From Bog-756 sp963777665 (GTDB taxonomy: Bacteria; Actinomycetota; Acidimicrobiia; Acidimicrobiales; RAAP-2): a DNA stretch of 64,000 nucleotides. The notes under the pieces were generated by a model, which was not told the DNA's origin, did not search any database, and worked only from the letters and a program-made list of their open reading frames with translations. Where the stretch lies: the NCBI GenBank assembly GCA_963777665.1, contig CAVZRJ010000001.1:62001-126000 (forward strand). The letters are read 5' to 3'. The position numbers and the translations under genes are program-made. This document shows positions 1 through 10,674 of this stretch, in pieces; the first letter of the stretch is position 1; each line of letters starts with the position of its first letter.

Positions 1-2
1 AG

Positions 3-758
3 GAGGAGTGGGGCCCGATTGCAGACAGGGTGGGCCGCACCGCCCGGGCGACGCTGCTCGACCGGGCCATCCTGCTCGGTCTGCCCGTTGGCGCCCTGGG
101 AGAGCGGACCCCGGTCACCGGCACCGGTCCAGCGCCCGGGATCCGGACCCGCGTGTCGGCGGAGGGCCGGCCGTTCGCCGCTGTGTCCGACCTGATCGTG
201 GCCGACCTGTCGACCCTGTGGGCCGGGCCCCTGGTCGGCGCACTGCTCGGCGAGTGCGGTGCCCGGGTCGTGAAGGTCGAGTCGTCGGGCCGGTTGGACG
301 GGGCCCGGTACGGCCCGCCCTCCTTCTTCCATTCCCTCAACGGCGGCAAGGAGTCTGTCGTGGCCGACCTGACGTCGGCCGTGGGCCGCCGCCTGCTCCA
401 CGAGGTCGTCGCCGGTGCGGACGTGGTGCTCACCTCTGCCCGTCCCCGAGCGCTCGAGCAGTTGGGACTCGACCCCGACGCCGTCGTGCGCGACGGCCGA
501 CCCCGGGTTTGGCTCTCGATCACCGGCTACGGGTGCAACGGCCGCGCTGCTGGCCGGGTGGCTTTCGGCGACGATGCCGCGGCAGCTGGCGGCCTGGTGG
601 TCTGGGACGACCGCGGGCCCTGCTTCTGCGCCGACGCGGTCGCCGATCCTGCGACGGGGTTGGCCGCGACGGCGGCCGTCCTCGAGGTGCTCGACACGGG
701 AGGCGACGCGGTGGTCGAGGCGTCGATGGCCGACGTGGCGGCCGGCCTGCTCGCATGA
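3..758 (+). CDS. CaiB/BaiF family CoA-transferase, C-terminal part (5' end outside window)
   Basis: The reading frame is open from the left edge, so the start lies outside the window. The first ~45 residues look like the tail of one family III CoA-transferase domain. After a linker a second domain begins with the family's N-terminal signature (DLSTLWAGPLVGALL, then GARVVKVES) and continues through SITGYG, VAFGDDAAAAGGL and VADPATGLAA. This is the layout of the tandem two-domain CaiB-like proteins of Actinobacteria. The family moves CoA between carboxylic acids in the cytoplasm. The substrate cannot be told. It lies about 110 bases upstream of an amidohydrolase and a complete CaiB gene on the same strand, suggesting a catabolic operon. 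Family assignment is firm; the double-domain reading is an inference because the N-terminus is missing. Confidence 0.8.
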   Translation, partial: EEWGPIADRVGRTARATLLDRAILLGLPVGALGERTPVTGTGPAPGIRTRVSAEGRPFAAVSDLIVADLSTLWAGPLVGALLGECGARVVKVESSGRLDGARYGPPSFFHSLNGGKESVVADLTSAVGRRLLHEVVAGADVVLTSARPRALEQLGLDPDAVVRDGRPRVWLSITGYGCNGRAAGRVAFGDDAAAAGGLVVWDDRGPCFCADAVADPATGLAATAAVLEVLDTGGDAVVEASMADVAAGLLA

Positions 759-866
759 CCGTTCTCCCCTCTGGGGTCCAGGGTCGCGGCAGCTGAGGTG
801 ACACCCTAAGGTGGGGTCTGCCAGAATCGAAGGGTCCGGGTTCCGGGTCCATGGGGGAATGCACTG

Positions 867-2163
867 ATGCAGATCGACGAGATGGTGATGGTGAGTGTCG
901 ACGACCACGTCGTCGAGCCGCCCGACCTGTTCGAGGGGAGGCTTCCGGCCAAGTACGTCGACCTGGCGCCGAAATTCGTCACCAACGAGGACGGCACCGA
1001 CGCCTGGCTCTACGAGGGCCAGGTGCTCAACAACGTCGCCCTCAACGCCGTGGCCGGCCGGCCGCCCGAGGAGTACGGCCTCGAGCCCACGTCGTTCAGT
1101 CAGCTGCGCCCCGGCTGCTACGACATCGACGAACGGGTGAAGGACATGAACGCCAACGGGGTCCTCGGGTCGCTCTGCTTCCCGTCCTTCCCGCAGTTCT
1201 GCGGACAGCTCTTCGCCCGCACCGAGGACAAGGACGTGGCCCTCGCCATGGTCCGGGCCTACAACGACTGGCACATCGACGGGTGGTGCGGGAGCCACCC
1301 GGGGCGGTTCATCCCCTGTCCCATCCCGGCGATCTGGGACCCCGAGGTGATGGCGGCCGAGATCCGGCGCGTCGCGGCCAAGGGCGCCCACGCGATGACC
1401 TTCTCGGAGAACCCCTCCAAGCTCGGCTGGCCGAGCATCCATTCGGACCACTGGGATCCGGTGTGGAAGGCGTGCAGCGACGAGGAGGTGGTGCTCTGCA
1501 TGCACATCGGCTCCTCGTCACAGCTCGTGATCACCTCGGACGACGCGCCGATGGACTGCCTGATCACCCTCACCCCGATGAACATCGTGCAGGCCGCCGC
1601 CGATCTGGTCTGGTCGCCGGTGCTCCGGAAGTTCCCCGGCCTCAAGTTCGCCCTCTCGGAGGGTGGCATCGGCTGGGTGCCCTACTTCCTCGAGCGGGTC
1701 GACTACAACTACGGTCGCCACCACCTCTGGACCGGTCAGGACTTCGGCGACACGCTGCCGAGCGAGGTCTTCAACCGGAGCGTGATCACCTGCTTCATCG
1801 ACGACAAGTTCGGGGTGGCCAGCCGCGGCTTCCTCGACATGGACAACGTGACCTGGGAGTGCGACTACCCCCACTCCGACTCGACCTGGCCGCGCTCGCC
1901 CGAGATCCTCGCCGAGCAGCCTCGATGGGGTCTCCGACCACGACATCGACCGGATCACCCATCTGAACGCCATGCGCAACTTCCACTACGACCCGTTCAC
2001 CGCGCTCGGTGGCAGGGAGCAGTGCACTGTGGGGGCCCTCCGGGCGCAGGCCGTGGGCCGCGACGTCTCGATCCGCTCGGCGGCCCGGGCGGGAGCGGCC
2101 TCGGGCGGCACCCTGGCCAAGGATCTCCTCAGGGTCGGCAGTTCGGGCGGCTCGGGGGCCTGA
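867..2163 (+). CDS. Amidohydrolase family 2 protein (TIM-barrel metal-dependent hydrolase), frameshifted
   Basis: The protein starts MQIDEMVMVSVDDHVVEP. The D-x-H-x-x-EP type start (His14) is the usual first metal-binding strand of amidohydrolase-2 enzymes. Later signatures are FPSFPQFCGQ, HIGSSSQ, LSEGGIGW and WECDYPHSDSTWP, typical of the ACMSD/gamma-resorcylate-decarboxylase-like branch common beside acyl-CoA genes in Actinobacteria. Near 1918 one extra base shifts the frame. The real C-terminus resumes as LDGVSDHDIDRITHLNAMRN and ends at the TGA at 2161-2163, giving about 430 residues, normal for the family. The reaction (hydrolysis or decarboxylation) cannot be decided from sequence. It lies between two CaiB-type genes on the same strand. 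Confidence 0.85.
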
Positions 2164-2255
2164 GCCTCCAGGTGACCGTCCGCACCGCCCTCGACTGACC
2201 CCCAACGTCTGCCCCGGCGCCGGTCCATCCGGCCACTCGAACAAAGGATGCCGCC

Positions 2256-3474
2256 ATGTCCGATGCACTGAAGGGCTTCCGGGTCCTCGAGGTCGCCGCG
2301 TGGACCTTCGTCCCGTCCGCCGGGGCGGTCCTGGCCGACTGGGGAGCGGACGTGATCAAGGTCGAGCACCCCGAGACCGGCGACCCCCAGCGGGGCCTGA
2401 TCTCGATGGGCCTCATCCCGGGCGGCCCGGACGCGGTCAACTACATCATGGAGCAGCCCAACCGGGGCAAGCGGAGCATCGGGCTCGACATACGCAGCGA
2501 CGCCGGCCGCGAGCTGCTCTACCGGTTGGTCGAGCGCTCGGACGTCTTTCTCACGAGCTTCCTGCCCGACGTGCGCCAGCGCCTCAAGATCGACGTCGAG
2601 CACATCCGCGAGGTCAACCCTGACATCGTCTACGCACGGGGCACCGGGCAGGGTCCCCTCGGAGTCGACCGCAACCGACCCGGCTACGACGGGTCGGTCT
2701 ACTGGGGGCGCGGCGGCATCTCCAACGCCTTGACCCCACCCGACTCCAAGCACCCCATCGGTGGTCGGGCCGCCTTCGGCGACCTGGTCGGCGGCATGGC
2801 CATCGCAGGAGGGATCGCGGCCGGGCTGCTCCAGCGGGCGACCACCGGGGAGGCCCCGATCGTGGACGTCTCGCTGCTCGGGTTGGCCATGTGGCAGCTC
2901 TCACCGGACATCGTGGCCTCCGGCCTCTACGGGGGCGATCCGATGCCCAAGTTCAACCGTTCCGCAGCGCCCAACCCCCTGGTCGGGCACTACCGGACCA
3001 GCGACGACCGCTTCATCATCCTGATGATGCTCCAAGGGGACCGGTACTGGTCCGAGTTCTGCACCGTGGTCGGTCGCCCCGATCTGATCGAGGACCCGCG
3101 CTTCAAGGACGGCGCAGCCCGCTTCGCCAATCGCGAGGAGTGCGTGGCCGAGATCGACCGGCTCTTCGCCAGTCGGACCTACGAGGAGTGGAAGGCGGTG
3201 CTGGCCGCCCTCTCGGGGGCGTGGGCGCCGGTACAGATGGCGAGCGAGCTCGTCGAACGACCCGATGGTGGGGGCCAACGGCTATCTGGCCCGGGTGCAC
3301 CGTGAGGACGGCAAGGAGTACGACCTGGTGGCCAATCCGGTCCAGATGGACGAGACGGCCGACGAGCTCCGGGCAGCTCCGGGCCACGGGGAGCACACCG
3401 ACGAGATCCTCCTCGAGCTCGGGCTCGACTGGGACGACATCGTCGCCCACAAGGTGTCGGGCGCCGTCCTCTGA
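2256..3474 (+). CDS. CaiB/BaiF family CoA-transferase, frameshifted near its end
   Basis: A full-length family III CoA-transferase of about 405 residues. It opens LKGFRVLEVAAWTFVPSAGA, followed by ADVIKVEHPETGDPQRG and the RPGYDGSVYW segment, whose Asp145 matches the position of the family's catalytic aspartate. One extra base near 3254 moves the frame. The C-terminus continues as NDPMVGANGYLARV and stops at 3474. The enzyme would transfer CoA between acyl groups during acid activation. It follows the amidohydrolase by about 90 bases on the same strand and converges with a P450 gene, the two stops being 40 bases apart. Confidence 0.9.
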
Positions 3475-3513
3475 GCCTCGGGTCGACCCGCCCGGGTCGG
3501 CCGTCGGGCCGGG

Positions 3514-4728
3514 TTAGGTGGCCGCGGTGAACACCATCGGGAAGGTGTCGATCGAACGGATCGACGGCGTGTAGACCAGGGTGTGGCCCTCGGCAACCGA
3601 ATACTCCGGAATGCGTCGGTGCCACTCGCGCACCGCCGTGCGGAGCTCGAGCCTGGCCAGGTGCGACCCGAGGCAGCGGTGCACGCCGCCACCGAAGGCG
3701 ACGTGGCGGTTGACCTCGCGGTCGAAGCGGACGACTTCGGCGTCGGGCAGGTCGGCCTCGTCGGTGTTGACGGAGCCGAGCATGATCATGACCCCGTCAC
3801 CCTTGTGCACCGGGCAGCCCTCGATCTCGGTGTCCTGGAGCGGCCACCCTCGCCACGCCCATCACCGGAGTCTCCCAGCGGAGGAGCTCCTCGACGGCTG
3901 CCGGGATGATCGAGGGATCGTCGACGATCTGCTGGCGCTGCTCTGGGTGCTGGGCGAGGTAGGCGAAGATGCAGTCGAGCGAGGAGGTCACGGTGTCCAG
4001 ACCGGCGATCAGGAACAGGAAGCAGATGTCGAGGATGTCCTCGCGGGTCAGCTTCTCGCCGTCGACCGTGGCGTCGAGGAAGCGGCTCAGCATGTCGTCC
4101 TGGCGCTCGATCTCACGCTGGTCGAGCACCGTGTTGAAGTAGTCGTAGATCGAGTCGGCCGTCCGCTTCTGGTAGGCATTGGTGTCCTCGGCCCCGTACT
4201 TGCTGCCAATGACGATGTGGGGCCGGATGATCCCGTCCTTCATGGCGAGGAAGGTCGGGAGCTCTTCGACCGGAAGGCCGAGGAGGCCAAGGAAGACCTT
4301 GGTCGGGAAGAGGGTCGAGAACTCCTTGGCGAAGTCGACCTCGCCCCGCTCGATGAAGCCGTCGATGAGCTCGTTGATCGCCACGACGAGCGAGTCCTCG
4401 AGCACCGCCACCTCCCGCGGGGCGAAGATCGGGTCGAGCAGCTTGCGGAACTTCTTGTGCTCCGGCGGGTCGATCTGGAGGGGGATCAGGGGCCGCACGT
4501 TCATCAGGTTCACCGCGTCGAAGTTCGACGAGAAGATCTCGGGGTGGCGCAGGACCTCGTCGACGTCGACCTTGCGGGTGAGGACGACCCCGGTTTCCAC
4601 CGGCATGACCGGCACTCGTCCCGCAGCAACTTGAACACCGGCTGCGGGTGGGCTGCCATCTCGGGGTCCATGGCAGACAGCGGATCGATCTCGTCGGTCG
4701 GCTCGGCTGCTTGCTGCTGATTGTCCAT
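3514..4728 (-). CDS. Cytochrome P450, two frameshifts
   Basis: About 405 residues. The start is chosen at MDNQQQAAEP because GGAGGAG sits just upstream. The I-helix reads FLFLIAGLDTVTSSL (acid-threonine pair for oxygen activation), the ExxR helix is EELLRWE, and the haem loop is FGGGVHRCLG with its cysteine ligand. The N-terminal 40 residues are in another frame: one base appears lost near 4617, where DECPVMPVE would be expected. A second shift near 3835 precedes the haem-binding third. It is a soluble bacterial P450 that would need an electron donor. The window's only ferredoxin is at 10675. Substrate unknown; steroid or terpenoid-like acids are typical in such neighbourhoods (inference). 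Confidence 0.88.
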
Positions 4729-4894
4729 GCTGCTCCTCCGGGCGTGATGAAACCATTGTCATATTGGCACAGACGCCGTTCCCACCACGAGCTGATGCTC
4801 CCCTCGGGTGCGGAGGGGTGGGCTACCGACAACCGTCGGAGGGGGTACGCAACCCAGGTTGTCAGCGGTCCCTTCCGGTCGGGGAGTCGGGGGT

Positions 4895-5923
4895 TCAGAC
4901 GAGCCGGCTCCGGAGGAGATCCAGGATCGGGTTGTCGTCGATTGGCAGCAGGGGCGCTTCTCCCGCCTCCTGGCGGACGTAGCCGAGACGGGTCATGATT
5001 GCCGTGCTCCGGAGCATGGCGAGGGTCTCGTACCAGACGAGGTGCCGGACCGGCCGGCCGCTCAACTCCTCGAAGAGCGCCACCGTTGCCTCCCGGTCGG
5101 GGAATCCCTCGGCACGGCGCCCGAACAGGTGGGTTGCGGTGAGGTCGAGGCCGGTGAACCAGGCCAGGTCGTGCTCGGGAGCGCCGACCGACGTCATGTC
5201 CCAGTCGAGCACCGCCCGGACCGCGAGGTCGTCTCCCAGTACGGCGTTGCCGAAGCGGACGTCCCCCCAGAGCAGGGCCGGCGCCGCCTCGTCGGGGGGC
5301 AGGCGCTCGCGGCACCACCGGAGCGCGTCCACGAGCACTGCGACGGGCGACCCCCCGCTCGACCAGTCGAGGTACTCCTCCCAGTAGCGGAGCTCGGCGG
5401 CGTTGTCGCGCTGTGGGATGGCCGATCGCGTCGGGACGACGGCCCGGTGGATCTGGGCGACCGCGGTCAGGAGCGCCCGGTGGACCTCGCTCCGGCGCGC
5501 GGCGCTGAGGGCGGACAACCAGCGATCCAGGTGTGCGACCTCCCCGATGATGTGCCCCGCGACGAAGGGCATCGAGACGAAGGGTGCTCCCAGCCACGTG
5601 GCGTCGGCCTCGAGCACCGGGGTGGCGACGGGGACACCGGCCGCGGCCGCGGCGAGCTGCGCCTCGACCTGGGCGCCGAGGTCGTAGTGCGGGAAGGTGC
5701 CGCGCCCCTCGGGCGCCATGCGCACCACGAATTGCCGGGCGACCGGTCGACCGCGGTCGCTCCAGGCCGCGTCGACGATGACGGTCTGGCTCGAGTGCCC
5801 GGCCGACGGCCGGCGGAGGCCGCGCACCTCGGCCGCCTCGTGGCCGTGGCGGTCGGCGAGCCATCGGACCAGTGCCGCGGCCAGCGCCGCGTCATCCCGC
5901 GTGGTGGGTTCGGTCACGGACAT
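4895..5923 (-). CDS. APH-type phosphotransferase family protein
   Basis: An intact gene of 342 residues with an aminoglycoside-phosphotransferase/choline-kinase fold. The nucleotide-binding front holds RQFVVRM. The catalytic loop is WGDVRFGN at residues 219-226 and the metal-binding loop is DWD at 240-242. The usual loop starts H-G-D; here tryptophan replaces histidine. Such proteins often sit beside acyl-CoA dehydrogenase and ligase genes in Actinobacteria, where they are thought to phosphorylate hydroxylated acids or acyl-CoAs. The natural substrate here is unknown. It is divergent from the acyl-CoA synthetase starting at 6185. The start at 5923 (MSVTEPTTRDD) is the first ATG in the conserved part. 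Confidence 0.85.
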   Translation of the reverse strand: MSVTEPTTRDDAALAAALVRWLADRHGHEAAEVRGLRRPSAGHSSQTVIVDAAWSDRGRPVARQFVVRMAPEGRGTFPHYDLGAQVEAQLAAAAAGVPVATPVLEADATWLGAPFVSMPFVAGHIIGEVAHLDRWLSALSAARRSEVHRALLTAVAQIHRAVVPTRSAIPQRDNAAELRYWEEYLDWSSGGSPVAVLVDALRWCRERLPPDEAAPALLWGDVRFGNAVLGDDLAVRAVLDWDMTSVGAPEHDLAWFTGLDLTATHLFGRRAEGFPDREATVALFEELSGRPVRHLVWYETLAMLRSTAIMTRLGYVRQEAGEAPLLPIDDNPILDLLRSRLV

Positions 5924-6054
5924 CCTTCCCGGTCGTCGGCGTCCCGGTCGTCGTCGGCGGTTGCCCGTCGTGGACAGGCATCCGGAGGATAGGCGTGCCC
6001 CCGGCCGGTTGCTGTCGCGGCGCTGCGCTCGGGTCGCAGCTGTCCCGATCCGCG

Positions 6055-6074
6055 GGCCACCACGTAGAGTGGCC
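6055..6074. promoter_or_regulatory. Inverted repeat in the divergent promoter region between kinase and acyl-CoA synthetase
   Basis: GGCCAC at 6055-6060 and GTGGCC at 6069-6074 form a perfect 6-base inverted repeat with an 8-base spacer, about 130 bases before the kinase start and 110 before the synthetase start. It could be an operator for a dimeric regulator controlling both genes. No regulator gene is adjacent, and a short repeat in G+C-rich DNA can arise by chance. Confidence 0.3.
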
Positions 6075-6184
6075 TCTGCCGCGACGCTCCCGCTCTGATG
6101 CGCGGGCGCGAGGACAGTGAGCGCGATGGAGGAGCGAGCGGGTGAGAACGACCGGTCCGGAGGGTGGTGCACGGTGAGGGGACG

Positions 6185-7741
6185 GTGAGGTTCCGGTCCA
6201 CCTACCGTCAGCCGGACGCCGCCCGCTACCGCGCCAGGGGGGGAGCCTGGGACGTGCCCACGCTCGACCGGTTGCTCTCCACCCCCCGGTTGCCCGATGC
6301 CGCGGCGATCGTGGACGGGGAGACGGGCATCGACTCCCGCACCTTCGACCGGCTGGCCGACTCGGTGGCCGCCGGACTGCGGGCCCGGGGTGTCCGACGC
6401 GGCGACGTCGTCTCCTGGCAGCTCCCGAACTGGTGGGAGGCGCTTGTCCTGTTCCACGCCTGCTGGCGGAGCGGGGCGGTGGCCGCTCCCATCCACCACC
6501 AGGTGGGCGCGACCGAGGTGGCCCGCATGCAGGCCGACCTGCAACCGACCGTGGCCCTGGCCGGCGGCGACCTCCCCCTCGCCGCGCTTGGTCGACGCCA
6601 TCGGCGTCCGCTACCGGCGACCCCCGGTTCGAGGACCTGCTCGATGCCGCACCCGTCGCAGCGACCCGTCCACGTGGCTCGGACGTGGCCGTCGTCCTCT
6701 TCACGTCGGGATCGACGGGCTACCCCAAAGCGGTCTTCCACACCCACCGGGGGCTCGCCTACAAGGCGCACGTGATGGCCCGCGCCCACGGCCTCACCTC
6801 AGCACGACGTGGCCCTCATGCCGTCCCCGCTGGCCCACGTGTCCGGTCTCCTCAACTCGGTGCTGGTGCCCGGCGCGGCAGCCATGACGGTGGTGCTCAT
6901 GGAGAAGTGGGACGCCGAGCGCGGCGTGCGCCTCGCCGCCGAGCACCGGGCCAGCTACATGATCGGGCCGCCCACCCTCTTCCTCGGGATGCTGGACGTT
7001 CCGGGCTGCCGGGACCAGGTCACCACCATGCGGGTGGTCTCGTGCGGGTCGACCGGGGTGACCCCCGAGTTCGTCGACGCGGCCCGCGAGGGGTTCGGCG
7101 CGATGGTCAAGCGCACCTACGGGTCGACCGAGGCGCCGACCGTGACCACCACCTGCTGGGACGACCCTCCGGAGATGGCCCGCGACACCGACGGGCGCGC
7201 GGTGGGTGACGCGGAGATCTTGGTGGCCGAACCCGGAACGGTCCGCCCGGTCCCCTCCGGCGAGCGCGGGGAGGTCCTCGTGCGCGGGTCCCGAGCTGTT
7301 CGTGGGCTACGGCGAGCGGTCGCAGACGGCGGAGGCGGTGCGCCGCGGGTGGTTCGCGACCGGGGACCTCGGGACGCTGGACCCCGACGGGTGGCTGACC
7401 ATCGTCGGCCGGCTCAAGGAGTTGATCATCCGTGGTGGGGAGAACATCGCCTCGGCCGAGGTCGAGCGGGTCCTCGAGCTCCACCCCGGCGTCCGCCAGG
7501 CGGTCGTGGTCGGGAACCCCGGACGAGCGGCTGGGCGAGCGGGTGGTCGCGTTCGTGGTCGGGGATCGCGCCGTCGACGTCGCCGAGTGCCGACGCTGGT
7601 TCGCCGACCGGGAGGTGGCCCGGTTCAAGACACCCGAGCTCGTGGTCCACCTCGAGGAGATCCCGGTGCTCGGCGTCGGGAAGCCCGATCGGACGGCACT
7701 CCGCGAGCGCTGCCGCCGCGCCGGTGTCCGCAGCAGGGTGA
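6185..7741 (+). CDS. AMP-dependent acyl-CoA synthetase (ligase), about five frameshifts
   Basis: The ATP-grasping motif is VVLFTSGSTGYPKAV and the adenylate motif is YGSTEAPT. These are followed by RRGWFATGDLG, GRLKELIIRGGENI and the C-terminal hinge and lysine region GVGKPDRTALRE. It is a fatty/aryl acid:CoA ligase of the ANL superfamily, making acyl-adenylate and then acyl-CoA in the cytoplasm. The chain crosses frames near 6589, 6608, 6799, 7292 and 7518, each consistent with one extra base. The GTG at 6185 has GAGGGG just upstream; a GTG at 6164 is also possible. The end is uncertain (7741 or slightly later) because another shift may lie at the tail. It converges with the enoyl-CoA hydratase. 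Confidence 0.82.
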
Positions 7742-7770
7742 GGCCGCAGTCGGCTCGACGCCGGCGAGGC

Positions 7771-8586
7771 TCAGCGCAGCCGCCAGTCGATGCGCTTGCC
7801 CGAGGTGAAGCGCGCCTGCCCCTCGGCCAGGGTCGCGCGGTCGGTGCCGACGTTGGTCACCAGGAAGGCGTGGTCGAGGGCCTGCCGGCGCGAGAGCTCG
7901 AGTCCCATCCAGAGGGCCCGCAGTGTCCCCTGGACGGCCAGTGCCGGTTGGTCGGCGATGGCCTGGGCCGCCCAGCGCGCCCGGTCCGCGAGCTCGGCCG
8001 CCGGCGCGACCTCGGAGACCAGACCGACCTCATGGGCGCGGTCGGCCGACATGCGCTCGTGCGCACCGAGCAGCGAGAGCCGCACCACCTCCTGGAACGG
8101 CATCTTGTGGAGCAGGTGGATCGGCTCGAATGCGGCGGGCATCCCGTAGGTGACGTGCGGGTCGAAGAAGGTCGCGTGCTCGGCCGCGATGATGAAGTCG
8201 ACCTCACCGAGGATGTAGAAGGCACCGCCGCAGGCCATCCCGTTGACCGCGGCGACCACCGGCTTCCACAGCTCGTTCGACTTCGGGCAGACGCTCTTTC
8301 CGGGGTCGTCGAAGTCCCACGGCGTGTTGTAGCCGGGGAGCGCCCCCGGTGGGAGGTCGTCGAACGAGCCGACACCGGCACGGTCGAGGCCCGTGCAGAA
8401 TGCCTTGTCGCCGGCGCCGGTGAGCACCACGCACCGGACGTCGTCATTGGTCCGGAGCATCAGCCAGAGCTCACGCAGCTCCCGTTGCATGGTGGGGTCG
8501 AACGCGTTGAGGGCGTCGGGACGGTTGAGGGTGACCCATGCCACCCCGTCGGTCTCGTCGTAGAGCAGGGTCTCGAGGTCGGCCAT
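7771..8586 (-). CDS. Enoyl-CoA hydratase/isomerase (crotonase) family protein
   Basis: An intact 271-residue crotonase, the normal length. It begins MADLETLLYDETDGVAWVTL. The two oxyanion-hole segments are AFCTGLDRAG and AVNGMACGGAFYIL. The C-terminal trimerisation region holds ALDHAFLVTNVGTDRA. Family members hydrate or isomerise enoyl-CoA esters. The usual second glutamate is not evident in the DPHVTYGMPAAFEP segment, so the exact reaction is open. It lies directly downstream of the amine oxidase on the same strand (44-base gap), so they may be co-transcribed. Confidence 0.9.
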   Translation of the reverse strand: MADLETLLYDETDGVAWVTLNRPDALNAFDPTMQRELRELWLMLRTNDDVRCVVLTGAGDKAFCTGLDRAGVGSFDDLPPGALPGYNTPWDFDDPGKSVCPKSNELWKPVVAAVNGMACGGAFYILGEVDFIIAAEHATFFDPHVTYGMPAAFEPIHLLHKMPFQEVVRLSLLGAHERMSADRAHEVGLVSEVAPAAELADRARWAAQAIADQPALAVQGTLRALWMGLELSRRQALDHAFLVTNVGTDRATLAEGQARFTSGKRIDWRLR

Positions 8587-8629
8587 GGCTGGCCATGGTA
8601 TCGGTGACTACCCGGGCCGACCGGCGGGC

Positions 8630-10544
8630 TCAGCGGCAGTGTGCGTCGGGCGGGGGCAGGTCGAGGCTCGGGTTGCGGTCGAAGAAGCCCGCGGCCACCA
8701 GGTGGAAGCCGCAGTACTCGACCGGCATGACCGGCCAGTCCTCGGGCCGGGGAGAGTGGGTGACCCCGAAGGTGTGCCAGGCCACGATCTCGGTGCCGAG
8801 GAGCGAGCGGTCGGCCGCGGTCCAGCGCGGCAGCCCGTCCCCCCCGGCGTGCTGGTTGGGGTAGTCCCCGGCGGCACGGCGCTCGTCGGCGGCGAACGGG
8901 GTGACCCACAGGTTGTGTCGGGCGAACCCGGCCCGCTGCCCGACGCTCGAGTCCGGCTGCGCGAGCAGGGTCGGGGTGGACCCGGGACCAGCTTGTAGGC
9001 CGACCGGCCTGGCCGAGGCCGTTGTGCCTGGCCGGGTTCACGAAGCGCCAGTGGCGGCTGCCGGCCGGGTCCACGTCCCGCGTCGCCTGCAGCTCGGACT
9101 CGAGCCGGGTGACCCGCTGGCGCGATCGCGTTGCCCATCGGGTTGTCGGGTCCGGTCGGGCACCGGCTCGAAGGAGACCTCGTAGGACCTCGTTGACCGG
9201 CCCGTCCACGCTGAGGTCGAGCCGGGCGCAGAAGAGGTGCTGGTGGAACGGGGCGGCGAGCCCCGGTGCGATCACCGATCCCCAGCCGGTGTCCTGTCCT
9301 CGGCGAGCGCCTGGGTCGACATGATCCCGGTGAGCTTGACCTCGAGCTGGATGGTGCCGTCGAGGTAGAAGTACCAGTAGAAGCCGTACTCGTAGTTGCC
9401 CACGGTGGCGATGAAGGACACCACCAGACGTCGCGAGCGGCGGACCTCGACGTGGCCGGTGTTCATGTCGTGGTGCTTCCAGAGGATGCCGTAGTCCTCC
9501 TCGTGGATGCAGATCGCGTTCTCGACCACGTACGGCGTGCCGTGCTCGCTGCAGAGGGTGGCGTCGAGGTAGGTGATCTCCCCAAGGCAGTCGCAGTCCG
9601 AGGCTCAGCGAGTTGGCCATCCGGCCGAGTCCCCATTCGCCGACGTCGAAGGCGTTCTTCCATCCGTGCATCGGTCCCGGGTCGCCGTAGGGGACGACCA
9701 TCTCGCTGATCGCAGCACGGTGGAGAACGGGCCGGACGACCTCGCCGTCCGTCGTAGCCGACGGTGTGGAGGACAAGGCCTTCGAGGGGGTCCATCGAGA
9801 GGCGCATCGACCACCGTTGCCAGCGCAGGAAGTTCCCCTCGACGGTGTAGCTGACCCCGTCGGGCTGCACGATGTCGAGGGGACGGAGGTCGGTGCGCGA
9901 GGGACCGTTGTCGCCCGGCGCGGTACGTGCCGCGCTCCGGGGGAAGGGGCAGCACGCCGAGGTCGACCACCTCGAGGACCTCGCCACGGGCGCCGTCGAC
10001 GGTGGCCACCACCCCCTCGATCGGGACGCGCGTAGCCGTTGTCCTCGGGGTGCTCCCGGTAGTAGGAGATGCAGCGGGTGATCCGGCGTCCCTCCTCGGC
10101 CGGATTGGCGAAGTTGCCGGTGGGCCAGGGGTCGATCTGCACCTTCTCGAAGTCGGTGATGCCGCGCCGCCGCATGGCCTCCTGCCAGTCGGCGTCGGCC
10201 TTGAGGGCGAGGATCGCCCGGAGCGAGTCGTCGAACAGCAAGGCCGGCCGGACCCCATCGTGCTGGGTCCACCCGACGATGCGACCACCGGGCAGGTCGA
10301 CCACCGCCTCGATCAGCGTGGCCACGGGCCCGGGGACGATGACCAGGCGCACCCGCCGGTCGACCGGATCACCCGGCCGGTGGTCGGCGACCACCCGGCG
10401 GGTGGGCTCGTCCAGGGTCACCATGGAGAACAGGGCGCCCTCTGCGAGCCTGCCGCTCTCCCGGACGGCAGCGACGGCGGCACTGATCTCGTCGGCGCGC
10501 AGTGCGTCCAGGGGGTGGATGGCGGTGGGCACCGTCGCAACCAT
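8630..10544 (-). CDS. Copper-containing primary-amine oxidase (TPQ enzyme), many frameshifts
   Basis: About 635 residues when frames are joined, the length of the Arthrobacter phenylethylamine/histamine oxidase group. The topaquinone precursor motif N-Y-E-Y is encoded at 9386-9397 within VGNYEYGFYWYFYLDG. The copper ligands H-Q-H are at 9237-9245 (PFHQHLFCARLDL), and the third histidine near 8756 lies in WHTFGVTHSPRPEDWP. Product: aldehyde, ammonia and H2O2 from a primary amine. At least six frame changes break the gene between about 8900 and 10030. The start is taken at the ATG at 10544, with GGAGG about 10 bases upstream; 10553 is an alternative. The enoyl-CoA hydratase lies downstream. Confidence 0.9.
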
Positions 10545-10674
10545 GGGTGTCATTCCTCCGGTGACTGGATTCGTGACGGGTCGTGCCCGGAGCGGTCGCC
10601 CGGGTCGCTCCTCCGACAGGGCGCAGGATACTCCGAAGCGTCCGGGTGGGCCCACCGGGGATAGTCTCCCCGGC

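Noticed and set aside
3479..3490. Palindrome CGGGTCGACCCG between the convergent CoA-transferase and P450 genes
   Set aside because: No loop and no T-run, and short GC palindromes are common here; not convincing as a terminator.
6185..7741. Programmed ribosomal frameshifting as an explanation for split genes
   Set aside because: Shifts occur in unrelated genes at many non-slippery sites, up to five in one gene, without a shared motif.
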